Notes: generated by a model from the letters alone, not told the origin. 64,000 bases of DNA from Streptomyces gelaticus (GCF_014649535.1 NZ_BMTF01000016.1:1-64000), one strand, 5' to 3'. Shown: positions 31,264 through 40,581, numbered from the stretch's first letter. Translations and numbers: made by a program.

Positions 31264-33484
31264 TGAGCATTTCCTGTACGTGCCGCAGCGGCTGGCCGTC
31301 CGCGTCCGTGGCGTGCCGGGTCCAGTTGCCGTCGGGACCGAGGTGCCAGGAGGAGGTGGTGTCGGCCATGCCGGTCTCCAGGAGACGGCTGAGCGCGGCG
31401 CGGTGGGCGGGGTCGGTGACCCGGACCAGTGCTTCGATCCGGCGGTCGAGGTTGCGGTGCATCATGTCGGCGCTGCCGAACCACACTTCGGGTTCGCCGC
31501 CGTTGCCGAAGGCGAAGACCCGGGAGTGTTCGAGGAAGCGGCCCAGTACCGAGCGGACCCGGATGTTCTCGGAGAGGCCGACGACACCGGGGCGGATCGC
31601 GCAGATGCCGCGTACCCAGATGTCCACCGGTACGCCGGCCATCGCGGCCCGATAGCAGGCGTCGATGACCGCCTCGTCGACCATCGAGTTGACCTTGATG
31701 CGGACGTAGGCGGTCCGCCCGGCCCGCTGGTGGATGATCTCCTTGTTGATCCGGGCGATCAGCCCGTCCCGCAGGGATTTCGGGGCGACCAGGAGACGGC
31801 GGTAGGTCTCGCGGCGGGAGTAGCCGGAGAGCCGGTTGAAGAGGTCGGAGAGGTCCGCGCCGACCTGCGGGTCCGCGGTCAGCAGGCCGAGGTCCTCGTA
31901 GAGCCGGGCCGTCTTGGGGTGGTAGTTGCCGGTGCCGACGTGGGAGTAGCGGCGCAGGGCGTCGCCCTCCTGCCGGACGACGAGCGAGAGCTTGCAGTGG
32001 GTCTTGAGCCCGACGAGGCCGTAGACGACGTGGCAGCCCGACTCCTCCAGCTTCCGCGCCCACTTGATGTTGGCCTGCTCGTCGAAGCGGGCCTTGATCT
32101 CGACGAGTACGAGGACCTGCTTGCCGGACTCGGCGGCGTCGATCAGGGCTTCCACGATCGGGGATTCGCCCGAAGTCCGGTACAGGGTCTGCTTGATGGC
32201 CAGGACGTCGGGGTCGGCGGCGGCCTGCTCCAGGAACGCCTGGACGGAGGTGGAGAACGAGTCGTACGGGTGGTGCAGGAGCACGTCGCGTTCGCGCAGC
32301 GCGGCGAAGATGTCGGGCGCGGAGGCGGACTCGACCTCGGCGAGATCGCGGTGGGTGCCGGCGATGAACTTGGGGAACTTCAGCTCGGGCCGGTCCAGCG
32401 AGGCTATGCCGAAGAGCCCGGTCAGATCGAGCGGTCCGGGCAGCGGGTAGACCTCGGCGTCGGACACCTTCAGCTCGCGTACCAGCAGGTCCAGCACGTA
32501 CGGGTCGATGGACTCCTCGACCTCCAGGCGGACCGGCGGGCCGAAGCGGCGCCGCATGAGCTCCTTCTCCAGGGCCTGGAGAAGATTCTCGGCGTCGTCC
32601 TCCTCGACCTCCAGGTCCTCGTTCCTGGTGACCCGGAACATGTGGTGGGCGAGGACCTCCATGCCCGGGAAGAGCTCTTCGAGGTGGGCGGCGATGACGT
32701 CCTCTATGGGCACGTACCGCTGCGGCGACGCCTCCAGGAAGCGGGTCAGCAGCGGCGGCACCTTGACCCGGGCGAAGTGGCGGTGGCCGCTGACCGGGTT
32801 GCGTACGACCACGGCGAGGTTGAGCGAGAGCCCCGAGATGTACGGGAAGGGGTGCGCCGGGTCGACGGCGAGGGGGGTCAGCACGGGGAAGACGCGCTGC
32901 CGGAAGAAGGTGAACAGCCGGGCCTGCTCCTTCTCGGTCAGTTCGGGCCAGCGGATCAGCTGTATGCCCTCGTCCGAGAGTGCCGGAGCCACGTCCTGCT
33001 GGTAACAGGCGGCGTGCCGGGCCATGAGCTCGCGCGAGCGGGTCCAGATCAGGTCCAGGACCTCGCGGGGCTGGAGACCGGAGGCGGAACGGGTGGCGAC
33101 GCCGGTGGCGATGCGGCGCTTCAGACCGGCCACCCGGACCATGAAGAACTCGTCCAGGTTCGACGCGAAGATGGCGAGGAAATTAGCCCGTTCGAGTAGG
33201 GGGGTCGCCGGGTCCTCGGCCAGTTCGAGCACGCGCTCGTTGAAAGCGAGCCAGCTGCGCTCGCGGTCCAGGAAGCGGCCCTGGGGCAGTTCGTCGCCGT
33301 CGGCGTCGGGTTCGTACGCGTCGACGTCGGCGTCGAGATCGGGGTCCAGGTCGGCCGCGGTCGACAGCGCGGCGCCGTTGGACGAGGCGCCCGCGACGGC
33401 GTGCGGCCGGTGTGCGGCGAGTGAGCCGACCGACGGCTGAACGGTGGACTTGACCGGTACCTCGGAGCTGGGCTGCTGGCTCAT
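31229..33484 (-). CDS. ppk: Polyphosphate kinase Ppk1
   Basis: 751 aa, full-length PPK1: N-terminal helical domain from R-E-R-S-W-L-A-F-N-E-R-V, head domain, and two PLD-like catalytic domains with the autophosphorylated histidine in Y-S-H-V-G-T-G-N-Y-H and the second histidine motif near M-H-R-N-L-D-R-R. Reversibly polymerises the gamma-phosphate of ATP into polyphosphate. About 55 extra acidic/Asp-rich residues precede the conserved start. ATG 33484 chosen (M-S-Q-Q-P-S-S). No clear PHO box was found upstream by eye. Confidence 0.95.
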   Translation of the reverse strand: MSQQPSSEVPVKSTVQPSVGSLAAHRPHAVAGASSNGAALSTAADLDPDLDADVDAYEPDADGDELPQGRFLDRERSWLAFNERVLELAEDPATPLLERANFLAIFASNLDEFFMVRVAGLKRRIATGVATRSASGLQPREVLDLIWTRSRELMARHAACYQQDVAPALSDEGIQLIRWPELTEKEQARLFTFFRQRVFPVLTPLAVDPAHPFPYISGLSLNLAVVVRNPVSGHRHFARVKVPPLLTRFLEASPQRYVPIEDVIAAHLEELFPGMEVLAHHMFRVTRNEDLEVEEDDAENLLQALEKELMRRRFGPPVRLEVEESIDPYVLDLLVRELKVSDAEVYPLPGPLDLTGLFGIASLDRPELKFPKFIAGTHRDLAEVESASAPDIFAALRERDVLLHHPYDSFSTSVQAFLEQAAADPDVLAIKQTLYRTSGESPIVEALIDAAESGKQVLVLVEIKARFDEQANIKWARKLEESGCHVVYGLVGLKTHCKLSLVVRQEGDALRRYSHVGTGNYHPKTARLYEDLGLLTADPQVGADLSDLFNRLSGYSRRETYRRLLVAPKSLRDGLIARINKEIIHQRAGRTAYVRIKVNSMVDEAVIDACYRAAMAGVPVDIWVRGICAIRPGVVGLSENIRVRSVLGRFLEHSRVFAFGNGGEPEVWFGSADMMHRNLDRRIEALVRVTDPAHRAALSRLLETGMADTTSSWHLGPDGNWTRHATDADGQPLRHVQEMLIDARRRRRATP

Positions 33485-33717
33485 GGCCCTATTCTTCCGC
33501 GCGGATGGCTCGGATAGCGCGTCGGAGGGTGCGGAGATCGCGGGGAACGCGCGGTTGACGTCGTTCGTGCGGTCTCCGCCGGGTTTTCTCCCGATGCGGG
33601 GGGTCGGCACAGCTGGCTGCATTTTGAGAGCGTCGCAAGCGCTTCTGAATGGCTGGTAACGGCGACATGACGTGCAGGAAGCGGTGTGCGGTGCGCGGAT
33701 TGGTCATACAAGCCGAT

Positions 33718-33743
33718 TCCGGGCCCCTCGGGAGGGGCCCGGA
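33718..33743 (-). terminator. Terminator of the GntR-ABC operon
   Basis: Perfect 11-bp inverted repeat with 4-nt loop, 12 nt past the stop of the ABC permease gene. Confidence 0.8.
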
Positions 33744-33754
33744 CGGCCGGAGCG

Positions 33755-34780
33755 TCAGCCGTGGCTGCGGCGCAGCACCCGGAAGGCGAGAGCGACGGCG
33801 AGCGCGGCCAGAGCGAGCAGGATGCCGGTCTCGACGAGCTGGAGGGGCCAGAAGTGCGAGGCGGGGTGGTAGTCGATGTAGCGGAGGTCGATGTTCTTCT
33901 CGGTCAGGCACTGCTTGAAGCCGGGGTTCCACTCCAGGCACGCGCTGTGGGGCAGCCGTCGGCCGGAGTCGGTCAGCCAGCCCGTTTCGATGTAGATCGC
34001 CCCGTCGGGGAACAGGTGGTCGCTCCCCTGCGCGAACGTGTCCGTCAGGGACGGCCACAGGTTGTCGCGCACGGAGTTGAAGGCCGCCACCAGGGCGCCG
34101 TACCCGATCGCCGTCACGACCATCGAGGTGAGGGTCCGCCGCAGCACCAGGCCGACGAGTGCGCCGAGGGCCAGCATGCACAGGGCGTAGCCGACGGGGA
34201 CGGTGCCCATCGAGCCGTACACGGTGCGCTCGTGCCATACCTGTCCTTGGTGCGCGCTGTCGGCCCGGCCCTGGGCCCAGGCGCAGACGGCCGACAGCAC
34301 GGAGACGGAGGCCAGCGTCACGACGGTGGGCACGGCGAGTTTGGCGGCGAGCCAGCGGGCGGGCGTCACGGACTGTGCCCACGCCAGCTTGTACGTGCCG
34401 CTCTCCAGCTCACGGGCGATGACCGGCCCCGCGATGAAAACCCCGACGAACGCGGGGAGGGCCGTCATCAGCAGACCGGACCAGTGGAGGACCTCCCGCA
34501 TCCACAGCCGGCGGTCGAGGTATGCGTTGACCGTGTCACCGCAGTCCGGCGTCGTGTGCACGACCGAGCAGCCCGTGGCCGCGAAGGCGTCCCCGACATG
34601 CTCGGTCCACAGCCAGGCGCCGACGAGAGAGACGACGGCCAGGACGGGAAGCACTCCCATGACCCACAGGGCCCATCGGTGCTGAGTCACGACGACCCGC
34701 TCCGGGCCGCGCAGACGGCCGCGCGGCGCGGCGGTCGCGCGAGGGGCGGGCGACGAGGAAGGGGCACTGATCGCGCTCAT
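33755..34780 (-). CDS. ABC-2-type transporter permease
   Basis: 341 aa with about six membrane helices and a large extracellular loop carrying several cysteines (C-S-V-V and P-D-C-G-D). Overlaps the ATPase gene by 4 nt. The G-P-V-I-A-R-E-L-E-S-G-T-Y-K-L-A-W segment is typical of ABC-2 exporters linked to YtrA-type GntR regulators, which often respond to wall-active compounds. Substrate unknown. Confidence 0.85.
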   Translation of the reverse strand: MSAISAPSSSPAPRATAAPRGRLRGPERVVVTQHRWALWVMGVLPVLAVVSLVGAWLWTEHVGDAFAATGCSVVHTTPDCGDTVNAYLDRRLWMREVLHWSGLLMTALPAFVGVFIAGPVIARELESGTYKLAWAQSVTPARWLAAKLAVPTVVTLASVSVLSAVCAWAQGRADSAHQGQVWHERTVYGSMGTVPVGYALCMLALGALVGLVLRRTLTSMVVTAIGYGALVAAFNSVRDNLWPSLTDTFAQGSDHLFPDGAIYIETGWLTDSGRRLPHSACLEWNPGFKQCLTEKNIDLRYIDYHPASHFWPLQLVETGILLALAALAVALAFRVLRRSHG

Positions 34781-35673
34781 GCGGCGGCCACCTCCTCGAC
34801 GGCCGACGCGCTCGGCGTCAGCAGCGCCGGGGCCTCCGGCGACCGCAGATGCGCCAGCAGCAGTTCCTCCAGCGAAGGCTCGGTGGCCTCCCAGACGGCG
34901 GTGTCCACGGGGCCCTGCCTCCGTACGAGTGCGGTCTGCAGCCGTCCCGCGGCGCGGGACTCGACGACGGTGTGCGGCGCGGTGTCCCGTACCGGACCGG
35001 TGAGCAGGGTGTGCGCGGCGAGGATGTCCTCCGTCTCGCCGCCGAGGCGGACCCGGCCGCCGTCGACGAGCAGGAGGTAGTCGCAGACGCCCTCGAGCTC
35101 GGTCAGGAGGTGCGAGGACATCACGATGGTGGTGGCGTGCTCGGCGGCCTCCGCCATCAGGGCGCCCATCAGCTGGTGGCGGGCGAGCGGGTCGAGGTCG
35201 GCCATCGGCTCGTCCAGCAGCAGCAGTTCGGGCCGCTTGCCCAGGGCCAGGGCCAGGGCGAGCCGGGTGCGCTGGCCGCCGGAGAGGTCACGGACCGCGG
35301 CGTCGCGCGGGAGCTCCCCGGCGATGCGTTCGGCGGTGTCCTGGTCCCAGGTCGCGGGGTTCAGCTCGGCGCCCGCCCAGAGCGTCGTGGCGACCGTCAA
35401 CTGCGGGTACAGCGGCTTGTCCTGGGCCACGAAGGCCACCCGGGCACGGGCCTGGCCGGGGGTCGTGCCCAGTACCCGCACCGCCCCCTCCGACGGCCGC
35501 AGGAAACCGGCCGTGAGGGCGAGCAGAGTGGACTTGCCCGCGCCGTTGGGCCCGACGAGGGCGCACACCCGCCCGGCGGGCAGCCGGAAGGAGCAGTCGC
35601 GCAGCGCCCAGCCCCTGCTTCTGCCCCGGTACTTCATGCCGAGGCCGGTGGCCTCGATCGCAGCGCCTGTCAT
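34777..35673 (-). CDS. ABC transporter ATP-binding protein
   Basis: 298 aa with Walker A G-P-N-G-A-G-K-S-T, signature L-S-G-G-Q-R-T-R and Walker B L-L-L-L-D-E-P. Pairs with the adjacent permease as an exporter. The start overlaps the stop of the GntR gene by one base (TGATG), and its own stop overlaps the permease start. Confidence 0.92.
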   Translation of the reverse strand: MTGAAIEATGLGMKYRGRSRGWALRDCSFRLPAGRVCALVGPNGAGKSTLLALTAGFLRPSEGAVRVLGTTPGQARARVAFVAQDKPLYPQLTVATTLWAGAELNPATWDQDTAERIAGELPRDAAVRDLSGGQRTRLALALALGKRPELLLLDEPMADLDPLARHQLMGALMAEAAEHATTIVMSSHLLTELEGVCDYLLLVDGGRVRLGGETEDILAAHTLLTGPVRDTAPHTVVESRAAGRLQTALVRRQGPVDTAVWEATEPSLEELLLAHLRSPEAPALLTPSASAVEEVAAA

Positions 35674-36080
35674 CAGGCCCGATCCCCCTCGAAAGTCCTG
35701 TCCAGTACGGCGGTGAAGAGTGCGCTCACGTCGTCCTTCTCCAGCCCGGCCGCGCGGGCCCGGCGGGTCCAGTCGGCCAGTTCGGCGCGCAGCGGTGCGT
35801 CGTCGGCGGCCGCCGCGCCGCCGAGGCTCCGGGTGACGAAGGTGCCGAGCCCGCGCCGGGCCTCGACGAGGCCCTCGCGCTCCAGCTCCCGGTAGGCCTT
35901 CAGCACGGTGTTCGGATTGATGGCGGTGGCTTCGACGACCTCGCGCGCGGTGGGCAGCCGGTCGCCGGGCTCCAGCAGGCCGAGGCGGAGAGCCTGCTTG
36001 GTCTGCTGGACGATCTGGAGGTACGTGGCGACGCCGCTGCGCCGGTCGATGCGGTACTCGACCGCTGCGGACTCTGCCAT
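35673..36080 (-). CDS. GntR-family regulator, YtrA subfamily
   Basis: 135 aa. Winged-helix GntR domain (about 10-80: Y-L-Q-I-V-Q-Q-T-K-Q-A, P-T-A-R-E-V, N-P-N-T-V-L-K-A-Y-R-E-L) followed by a short helical tail of the YtrA type, which binds no large ligand domain. First gene of an operon with an ABC exporter. A long palindrome directly upstream is the expected autoregulatory operator. Confidence 0.92.
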   Translation of the reverse strand: MAESAAVEYRIDRRSGVATYLQIVQQTKQALRLGLLEPGDRLPTAREVVEATAINPNTVLKAYRELEREGLVEARRGLGTFVTRSLGGAAAADDAPLRAELADWTRRARAAGLEKDDVSALFTAVLDRTFEGDRA

Positions 36081-36086
36081 GTTCAC

Positions 36087-36114
36087 CCCTTTCACTAATT
36101 GAGTAGTGAAAGGG
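36087..36114. promoter_or_regulatory. GntR/YtrA operator
   Basis: Perfect 11-bp inverted repeat CCCTTTCACTA-N6-TAGTGAAAGGG, 6 nt upstream of the GntR start codon. It is AT-rich against a GC-rich background and probably overlaps the promoter. Confidence 0.85.
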
Positions 36115-36184
36115 TGGCGCAAGACAGGGGCGACGTCAAGTGACGCCGCCCCCCGGGGGAGTTGGCTCTCTTCCGGTCCCTGGC

Positions 36185-37108
36185 TCAGGACTCCGTGCGG
36201 TACATCAGGTCCACCTCGTGCGTCGCGAAGCCCATCCGCTCGTAGACGGCCAGGGCCGCCTTGTTGTCCGCGTCCACGTAGAGCATCGCGGTCGGCAGGC
36301 CCTCGGCGGCCAGATGCCGCAGCCCGATCGCGGTCAGCGCCTTGCCGAGCCCGCCGCCCTGTGCGTCGGGCCGGATGCCGACGACGTACACCTCGCCGAG
36401 CTGCTCCTCCGCGTGCACCTTCGTCCAGTGGAAGCCGACCAGCTCGCCGTCGCGCTCGGCCAGGAAGAACCCCTTCGGGTCGAACCACGGCTCCGCCTTG
36501 CGGTCGTCCAGGTCCCGCTGGCCCAGCGAGCCCTGCTCCGGGTGGTGGGCGAAGGCGGCACTGTTCACCGCGAGCCAGGCGGCGTCGTCCTCACCGGGCA
36601 CGAAGGTGCGGACGGTGACGCCGGGCGGCAGCACCGGCTCCGCGATGTCCAGCGGCACCAACGGACGCCGCAGCTGCCGCAGTTCGCGGAAGAGCGAGAG
36701 ACCGAGGACCTGCGCGAGATGCCGCGCCGCGGACTTCCCGCCGTGCGCCCACACCCTCAGCCGCTTCCCGGTCGCGGCGAGCAGCGCCGCGCCCAGTGCC
36801 CGCCCGTGGCCCTGCCCGCGGTACGCCGGGTGCACGACCAGCTCGGCGGCCGGGGCCTCGACGGGGTCGGTGTCCTCCAGTTGCGCGTACCCGACCAGGG
36901 TCGGCCCGCTGCTCAGCAGCAGATGCCGCACGCCCTCGCGCCGTCCGCCCCGCAGCTGCAACCGCCCCTGCTCGGACACGGCCTGCCGCCCGTCGGAGCG
37001 GGCCGCCTCGGCGAGCAGATCGGCTACGGCTTCCGCCTGCTCGGGGGAGAGCACGTCGAGCGTCCGGAGCTCGCGTCCGGGTGCGGGGAGGGGTACGTCA
37101 GTCGTCAT
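36185..37108 (-). CDS. mshD: Mycothiol synthase MshD
   Basis: 307 aa with two GNAT domains: the N-terminal one with the acetyl-CoA loop V-H-P-A-Y-R-G-Q-G-H-G-R-A and the C-terminal, active one with G-I-R-P-D-A-Q-G-G-G-L-G-K-A. It acetylates the cysteine of Cys-GlcN-inositol in the last step of mycothiol synthesis. Single gene; the length matches the family. Confidence 0.95.
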   Translation of the reverse strand: MTTDVPLPAPGRELRTLDVLSPEQAEAVADLLAEAARSDGRQAVSEQGRLQLRGGRREGVRHLLLSSGPTLVGYAQLEDTDPVEAPAAELVVHPAYRGQGHGRALGAALLAATGKRLRVWAHGGKSAARHLAQVLGLSLFRELRQLRRPLVPLDIAEPVLPPGVTVRTFVPGEDDAAWLAVNSAAFAHHPEQGSLGQRDLDDRKAEPWFDPKGFFLAERDGELVGFHWTKVHAEEQLGEVYVVGIRPDAQGGGLGKALTAIGLRHLAAEGLPTAMLYVDADNKAALAVYERMGFATHEVDLMYRTES

Positions 37109-37166
37109 GTCTACGAGCCTACGGGGGCGGGGCAGCGGTAGGGGGTGCGCGCGGGCGTTTCGGGGC

Positions 37167-37828
37167 TCAGGCCGTGGTATGCGGCGTGTTCAGTACGCCG
37201 TCGGCGATGCGGCAGAGGTCCTCGGCGCTGGGCAGCAGCTCGCGGACACGGTCGGTGAAGTCGAGCCGGTACGGGTCCTTGATGATCTCCTTCGCGGCCT
37301 CGGACCGCTCGGGGATGACAGCGTCGAAGTTGTTGATCGCTGCGGCGTGGGAGAGGTGGAGGGCGTGGTGGATCGCCGAGGTCAGATCGTCCCGGGACCA
37401 GCCGTTGCGGACAGCGTGCTGAATGTAGAAGTCCAGCACGGGTCGGGTCTTGCACTTGTCCATGAGGACCTGGAGGTGGGCCCAGGGCAATTGTCCAGCA
37501 GCCTGCTGGACAATTGGCTCCGGCCGGAGTCGGGCCATCTTCACCATGTAATGCAGGCTGCTGCGGGAAAATCCCCGCTGGCCCGGGAACTCGGTGCGCA
37601 GCTCTGTCGCGATGCGTCCCACGACTTTGGCGCCCCACTTCTCCTCCCGCTGCCGCGCAAGGATCGTCCGCCCGATCTCCCAGTACATCTGGAGCATCTC
37701 GGTGTTGACCTTCAGCCGGGCCCGCACATGCGCGCCCGGCCCGATCGACTTCAGGTCGTCGATCATCTCGTGGAAGCCCGGCGGCAGTTCGGACGCCCGA
37801 CGGCCTTGGTCTTCGGTTCGTTGTCCAT
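37167..37828 (-). pseudogene. Broken DUF1016/YhcG-type nuclease gene
   Basis: The conserved part (D-D-L-K-S-I-G, then M-Y-W-E-I-G-R-T-I, R-G-F-S-R-S-S-L-H-Y-M and H-L-Q-V-L-M-D-K) is the DUF1016 N-terminal domain. The natural start, ATG at 37828 (M-D-N-E-P-K-T-K), lies in a different frame; a one-base shift near 37798 links the two. At the other end, similarity stops at K-D-P-Y-R-L-D-F, exactly where the C-terminal PDDEXK nuclease domain should begin, and an unrelated 29-residue tail follows. Both the start and the catalytic domain are therefore lost. DUF1016 proteins often accompany restriction or defence loci. Confidence 0.75.
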
Positions 37829-38048
37829 GGCGTACAGGCTTGCGCCGTACATGCGTGCCGGGACGTTTCTGCCCGTATATGTGAGCCAATCGAGTGGCAT
37901 GCGGCTGTTTGGGGCCATACCGACCGCATGGCAACCAGTTCGTAACCCCGGACACCTGTCGCGCTACGCGCGTTGACCCTAGGCTGCGCACGAAGTCTCC
38001 AGACTCGTCACCACTTTCGAACCTCCCGCTGAACTCACAAGGGGACCG

Positions 38049-39887
38049 ATGTCAGCGACACCGCAGAAGAACCGCGCGTCCCGGCGGGTGCTCGCCGCCG
38101 CGGCCGGGCTCGCCACCGTCGGCGCGCTCGTCGCCGCGATGCCGGCCGGCGCCCAGGACCGTCATGGCCATGGGCACGGGCACCACAAGCCGGGCCGCAC
38201 CGTCGACGTACAGCTGCTGTCCTTCAACGACCTGCACGGGAACCTGGAGCCGCCGGCCGGCACGGCGGGCAAGGTCTTCGAGACGCAGCCCGACGGCTCG
38301 GCCAAGGAGATTCCGGCTGGCGGCGTCGAGTACCTCGCGACCTCGCTGCGTACCGCGCGCAAGGGCCACCCGTACTCGATCACCGCGGCCGGTGGTGACA
38401 TGGTGGGCGCGAGCCCGCTGCTGTCCGGTCTCTTCCACGACGAGCCGACCATCGAAGCGCTCAACAAGCTCGATCTCGACGTGACCAGCGTCGGCAACCA
38501 CGAGTTCGACGAGGGCGCCACCGAGCTGTCCCGCCTCCAGAACGGCGGCTGCCACCCGGTCGAGGGGTGCTACGAGAAGGACAAGGAGTTCAAGGGCGCC
38601 GACTTCCCCTACCTCGCCGCCAATGTGACGAACGAGAAGACCGGCAGGCCGATCCTCAAGCCGTACACGGTGTGGAAGAAGAACGGCGTCAGGATCGGCT
38701 TCATCGGGGTGACCCTGGAAGGCACGCCGAACGTGGTCACGGCCAACGGCGTCAAGGGCCTGAAGTTCCACGACGAGATCGAGACGATCAACAAGTACGC
38801 CAAGGAGCTGGACCGGCAGGGCGTCAAGTCCATCGTCGCGCTGATCCACGAGGGCGGGGCCCCGGCCTCCAGCTCGTACAACTACGACTGCGACAGCTCC
38901 GGCGCCGGTGACGGCATCTCCGGGCCGATCACCGACATCGCCAAGGGCATCACGCCCAAGGTCGACGCCCTGGTCACGGGCCACACCCACCAGGCGTACG
39001 TGTGCACGATCCCGGACCCGGCGGGCAACCCGCGCCTGGTCACCTCGGCGTCGTCGTTCGGCAAGGTCTACACGGACACGACCCTCACCTACGACCGCCG
39101 CACCAAGGACATCGTCCGTACGTCGGTGAAGTCGGCCGGTGCCTCGAACCCGAAGTCGGCGAACCACGTCGTCAGCCGGGACCAGCGCAGGGCCTCCGAC
39201 ATGGAGACCCTGATCGCCCGCTGGAACGCCCTCGCGGCGCCCATCGCGAACAAGCCGCAGGGCTACATCTCCGCCGACATCGACGGCCGCGGTTCCAAGG
39301 CCCTTGAGAAGCCGCTCGGTGACGTGATCGCCGACGCCCAGCTGGAGGGCCTGGCCCCGGCGGACAAGGGCGGGGCGGTGGTCGCCCTCATGAACCCGGG
39401 CGGTATCCGCGCGGACCTGGTGTACGCGTCGGCCGACGGCAAGTCCGACGGGGTGGTGACGTACGGCGAGGCCTTCACCGTGCAGCCCTTCACCAACATG
39501 ATGAACGTCGTCGACCTGACCGGCGCGCAGCTGGTCGAGGCACTCCAGCAGCAGGTCAGCGGCTCCAACGAGGCCAGCCCGAAGATCCTCCAGATCTCCA
39601 AGGGCCTCACGTACACCCTGGACATGACGAAGACGGGCGCGGCCCGCGTGGTCACCGACACCATCAAGCTGAACGGTGAGGCGATCGACCCGGCGAAGAC
39701 GTACCGCGTCGCGATGAACGAGTTCCTGGCGGGCGGCGGCGACGGCTTCGCGGCCCTCGGACAGGGCACGAACAAGCTGGTCGGCGCCTCCGACCTGGAC
39801 CTGTTCAACGCCTACCTGGCGGCCCACTCCACGGCCGAGGCCCCGCTGGCCCCGCCGGCGGCGGACCGGATCACGGTCATCCAGTAG
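38049..39887 (+). CDS. Secreted 5'-nucleotidase / metallophosphatase
   Basis: 612 aa. Signal peptide (R-R-V-L-A-A-A-A-G-L, cleavage near A-G-A-Q about residue 36) and a His/Gly-rich stretch. N-terminal metallophosphoesterase domain with metal motifs N-D-L-H-G-N, G-G-D, G-N-H-E-F-D and G-H-T-H; C-terminal nucleotide-binding domain with M-N-P-G-G-I-R and G-G-G-D-G-F. It releases phosphate from extracellular nucleotides, which fits the nearby phosphate-uptake genes, but no PHO box is evident upstream. Confidence 0.94.
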   Translation: MSATPQKNRASRRVLAAAAGLATVGALVAAMPAGAQDRHGHGHGHHKPGRTVDVQLLSFNDLHGNLEPPAGTAGKVFETQPDGSAKEIPAGGVEYLATSLRTARKGHPYSITAAGGDMVGASPLLSGLFHDEPTIEALNKLDLDVTSVGNHEFDEGATELSRLQNGGCHPVEGCYEKDKEFKGADFPYLAANVTNEKTGRPILKPYTVWKKNGVRIGFIGVTLEGTPNVVTANGVKGLKFHDEIETINKYAKELDRQGVKSIVALIHEGGAPASSSYNYDCDSSGAGDGISGPITDIAKGITPKVDALVTGHTHQAYVCTIPDPAGNPRLVTSASSFGKVYTDTTLTYDRRTKDIVRTSVKSAGASNPKSANHVVSRDQRRASDMETLIARWNALAAPIANKPQGYISADIDGRGSKALEKPLGDVIADAQLEGLAPADKGGAVVALMNPGGIRADLVYASADGKSDGVVTYGEAFTVQPFTNMMNVVDLTGAQLVEALQQQVSGSNEASPKILQISKGLTYTLDMTKTGAARVVTDTIKLNGEAIDPAKTYRVAMNEFLAGGGDGFAALGQGTNKLVGASDLDLFNAYLAAHSTAEAPLAPPAADRITVIQ

Positions 39888-39910
39888 TAACTCCCGTACG
39901 CGGGTGAGCG

Positions 39911-39938
39911 GGGCGGTGGGCCGGCGGGCCCGCCGCCC
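39911..39938. terminator. Terminator between convergent genes
   Basis: 12-bp stem with a single mismatch (pairing as G-U in one strand's RNA) and a 4-nt loop, between the nucleotidase stop and the ATPase gene on the opposite strand. Confidence 0.65.
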
Positions 39939-39957
39939 TTCCGCGTTCCCGGGCGGT

Positions 39958-40416
39958 TCAGGGCGCCGCCCCGGCTCGGGCGAGTGTGAACCAGACGGCC
40001 TTCCGGTACGGGGCGCAGCCGCCCAGCACGGTCATCCCCCAGGCGAGCGCCAGCCGCTCCACGAGCAACAGCCCACGGCCGCCCTCGCGTTCACCGAGCT
40101 CGGGGAAGGCCGACGGTTCGGGCAGGGCCCAGTGGTCGTCGTCCGCGACGGAGACGGTGACCTGCTTGCGCTGCACGGTCACGCGGACCCGGATCAGGGG
40201 CGTACGCGTGTGACGGTGGGCGTTGGTGACGACCTCCGTGACACACAGGCGCGCGTCGTCGATCAGACCGCAGTGTCTGCTCACGGTCAGCAGGGACGAG
40301 ACGAAGTCACGTGACAGCTTCGCGGCGCTGGACGTGTTCGGCAGTGCGAGCCGATAGATCTCGCTGCCCTGCGGGCCCGGCGGTGCGGAGTGGGCGGTGG
40401 CGTGGCCGTGGGTCAT
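39958..40416 (-). CDS. Anti-sigma-type ATP-binding protein
   Basis: 152 aa HATPase_c_2 (RsbW/SpoIIAB-like) domain: N-box V-T-E-V-V-T-N-A-H-R-H, G1 box V-A-D-D-D-H-W and G2 box G-E-R-E-G-G-R-G-L-L-L-V. In WhiJ/AbaA-type loci such ATPases lie beside the XRE regulator and presumably act as its partner or as an anti-sigma factor. The ATG at 40416 has a TGGGAGAA site. Divergent from the XRE gene at 40663, and the intact counterpart of the frameshifted gene at 1800-2233. Confidence 0.88.
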   Translation of the reverse strand: MTHGHATAHSAPPGPQGSEIYRLALPNTSSAAKLSRDFVSSLLTVSRHCGLIDDARLCVTEVVTNAHRHTRTPLIRVRVTVQRKQVTVSVADDDHWALPEPSAFPELGEREGGRGLLLVERLALAWGMTVLGGCAPYRKAVWFTLARAGAAP

Positions 40417-40566
40417 GTCGTTCTCCCAACGCGGTGCGGTGTGAACGGGGTGCGTCACTCGTCGTCCGTGGCGATGGCCGTGCGTGGGCGTGCTTCAACA
40501 CACCTGCGTACGGCTGCACTTCGGGCTTACCGGCGTGCGACGCGAGGTGAAGCAACGGTAGCGTGT

Positions 40567-40581
40567 GCGTATCAAGTGTTG
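40567..40581 (-). promoter_or_regulatory. Shared element CAACACTTGATACGC, copy 1
   Basis: Upstream of the minus-strand ATPase gene, inside the divergent region. The same 15-bp element with two changes occurs at 41827-41841 in front of a plus-strand gene. It contains TTGATA, a possible -35 box, but no -10 at proper distance is clear here. Confidence 0.35.

Noticed and set aside
31202..33199. 665-codon open frame on the plus strand opposite ppk
   Set aside because: Mirror frame of a high-GC gene: it lies antisense to a clear PPK1 and has no recognisable protein features. The same applies to long frames at 14560-16791 (minus), 25304-27292 (plus), 38052-39827 (minus) and 61039-63399 (minus).
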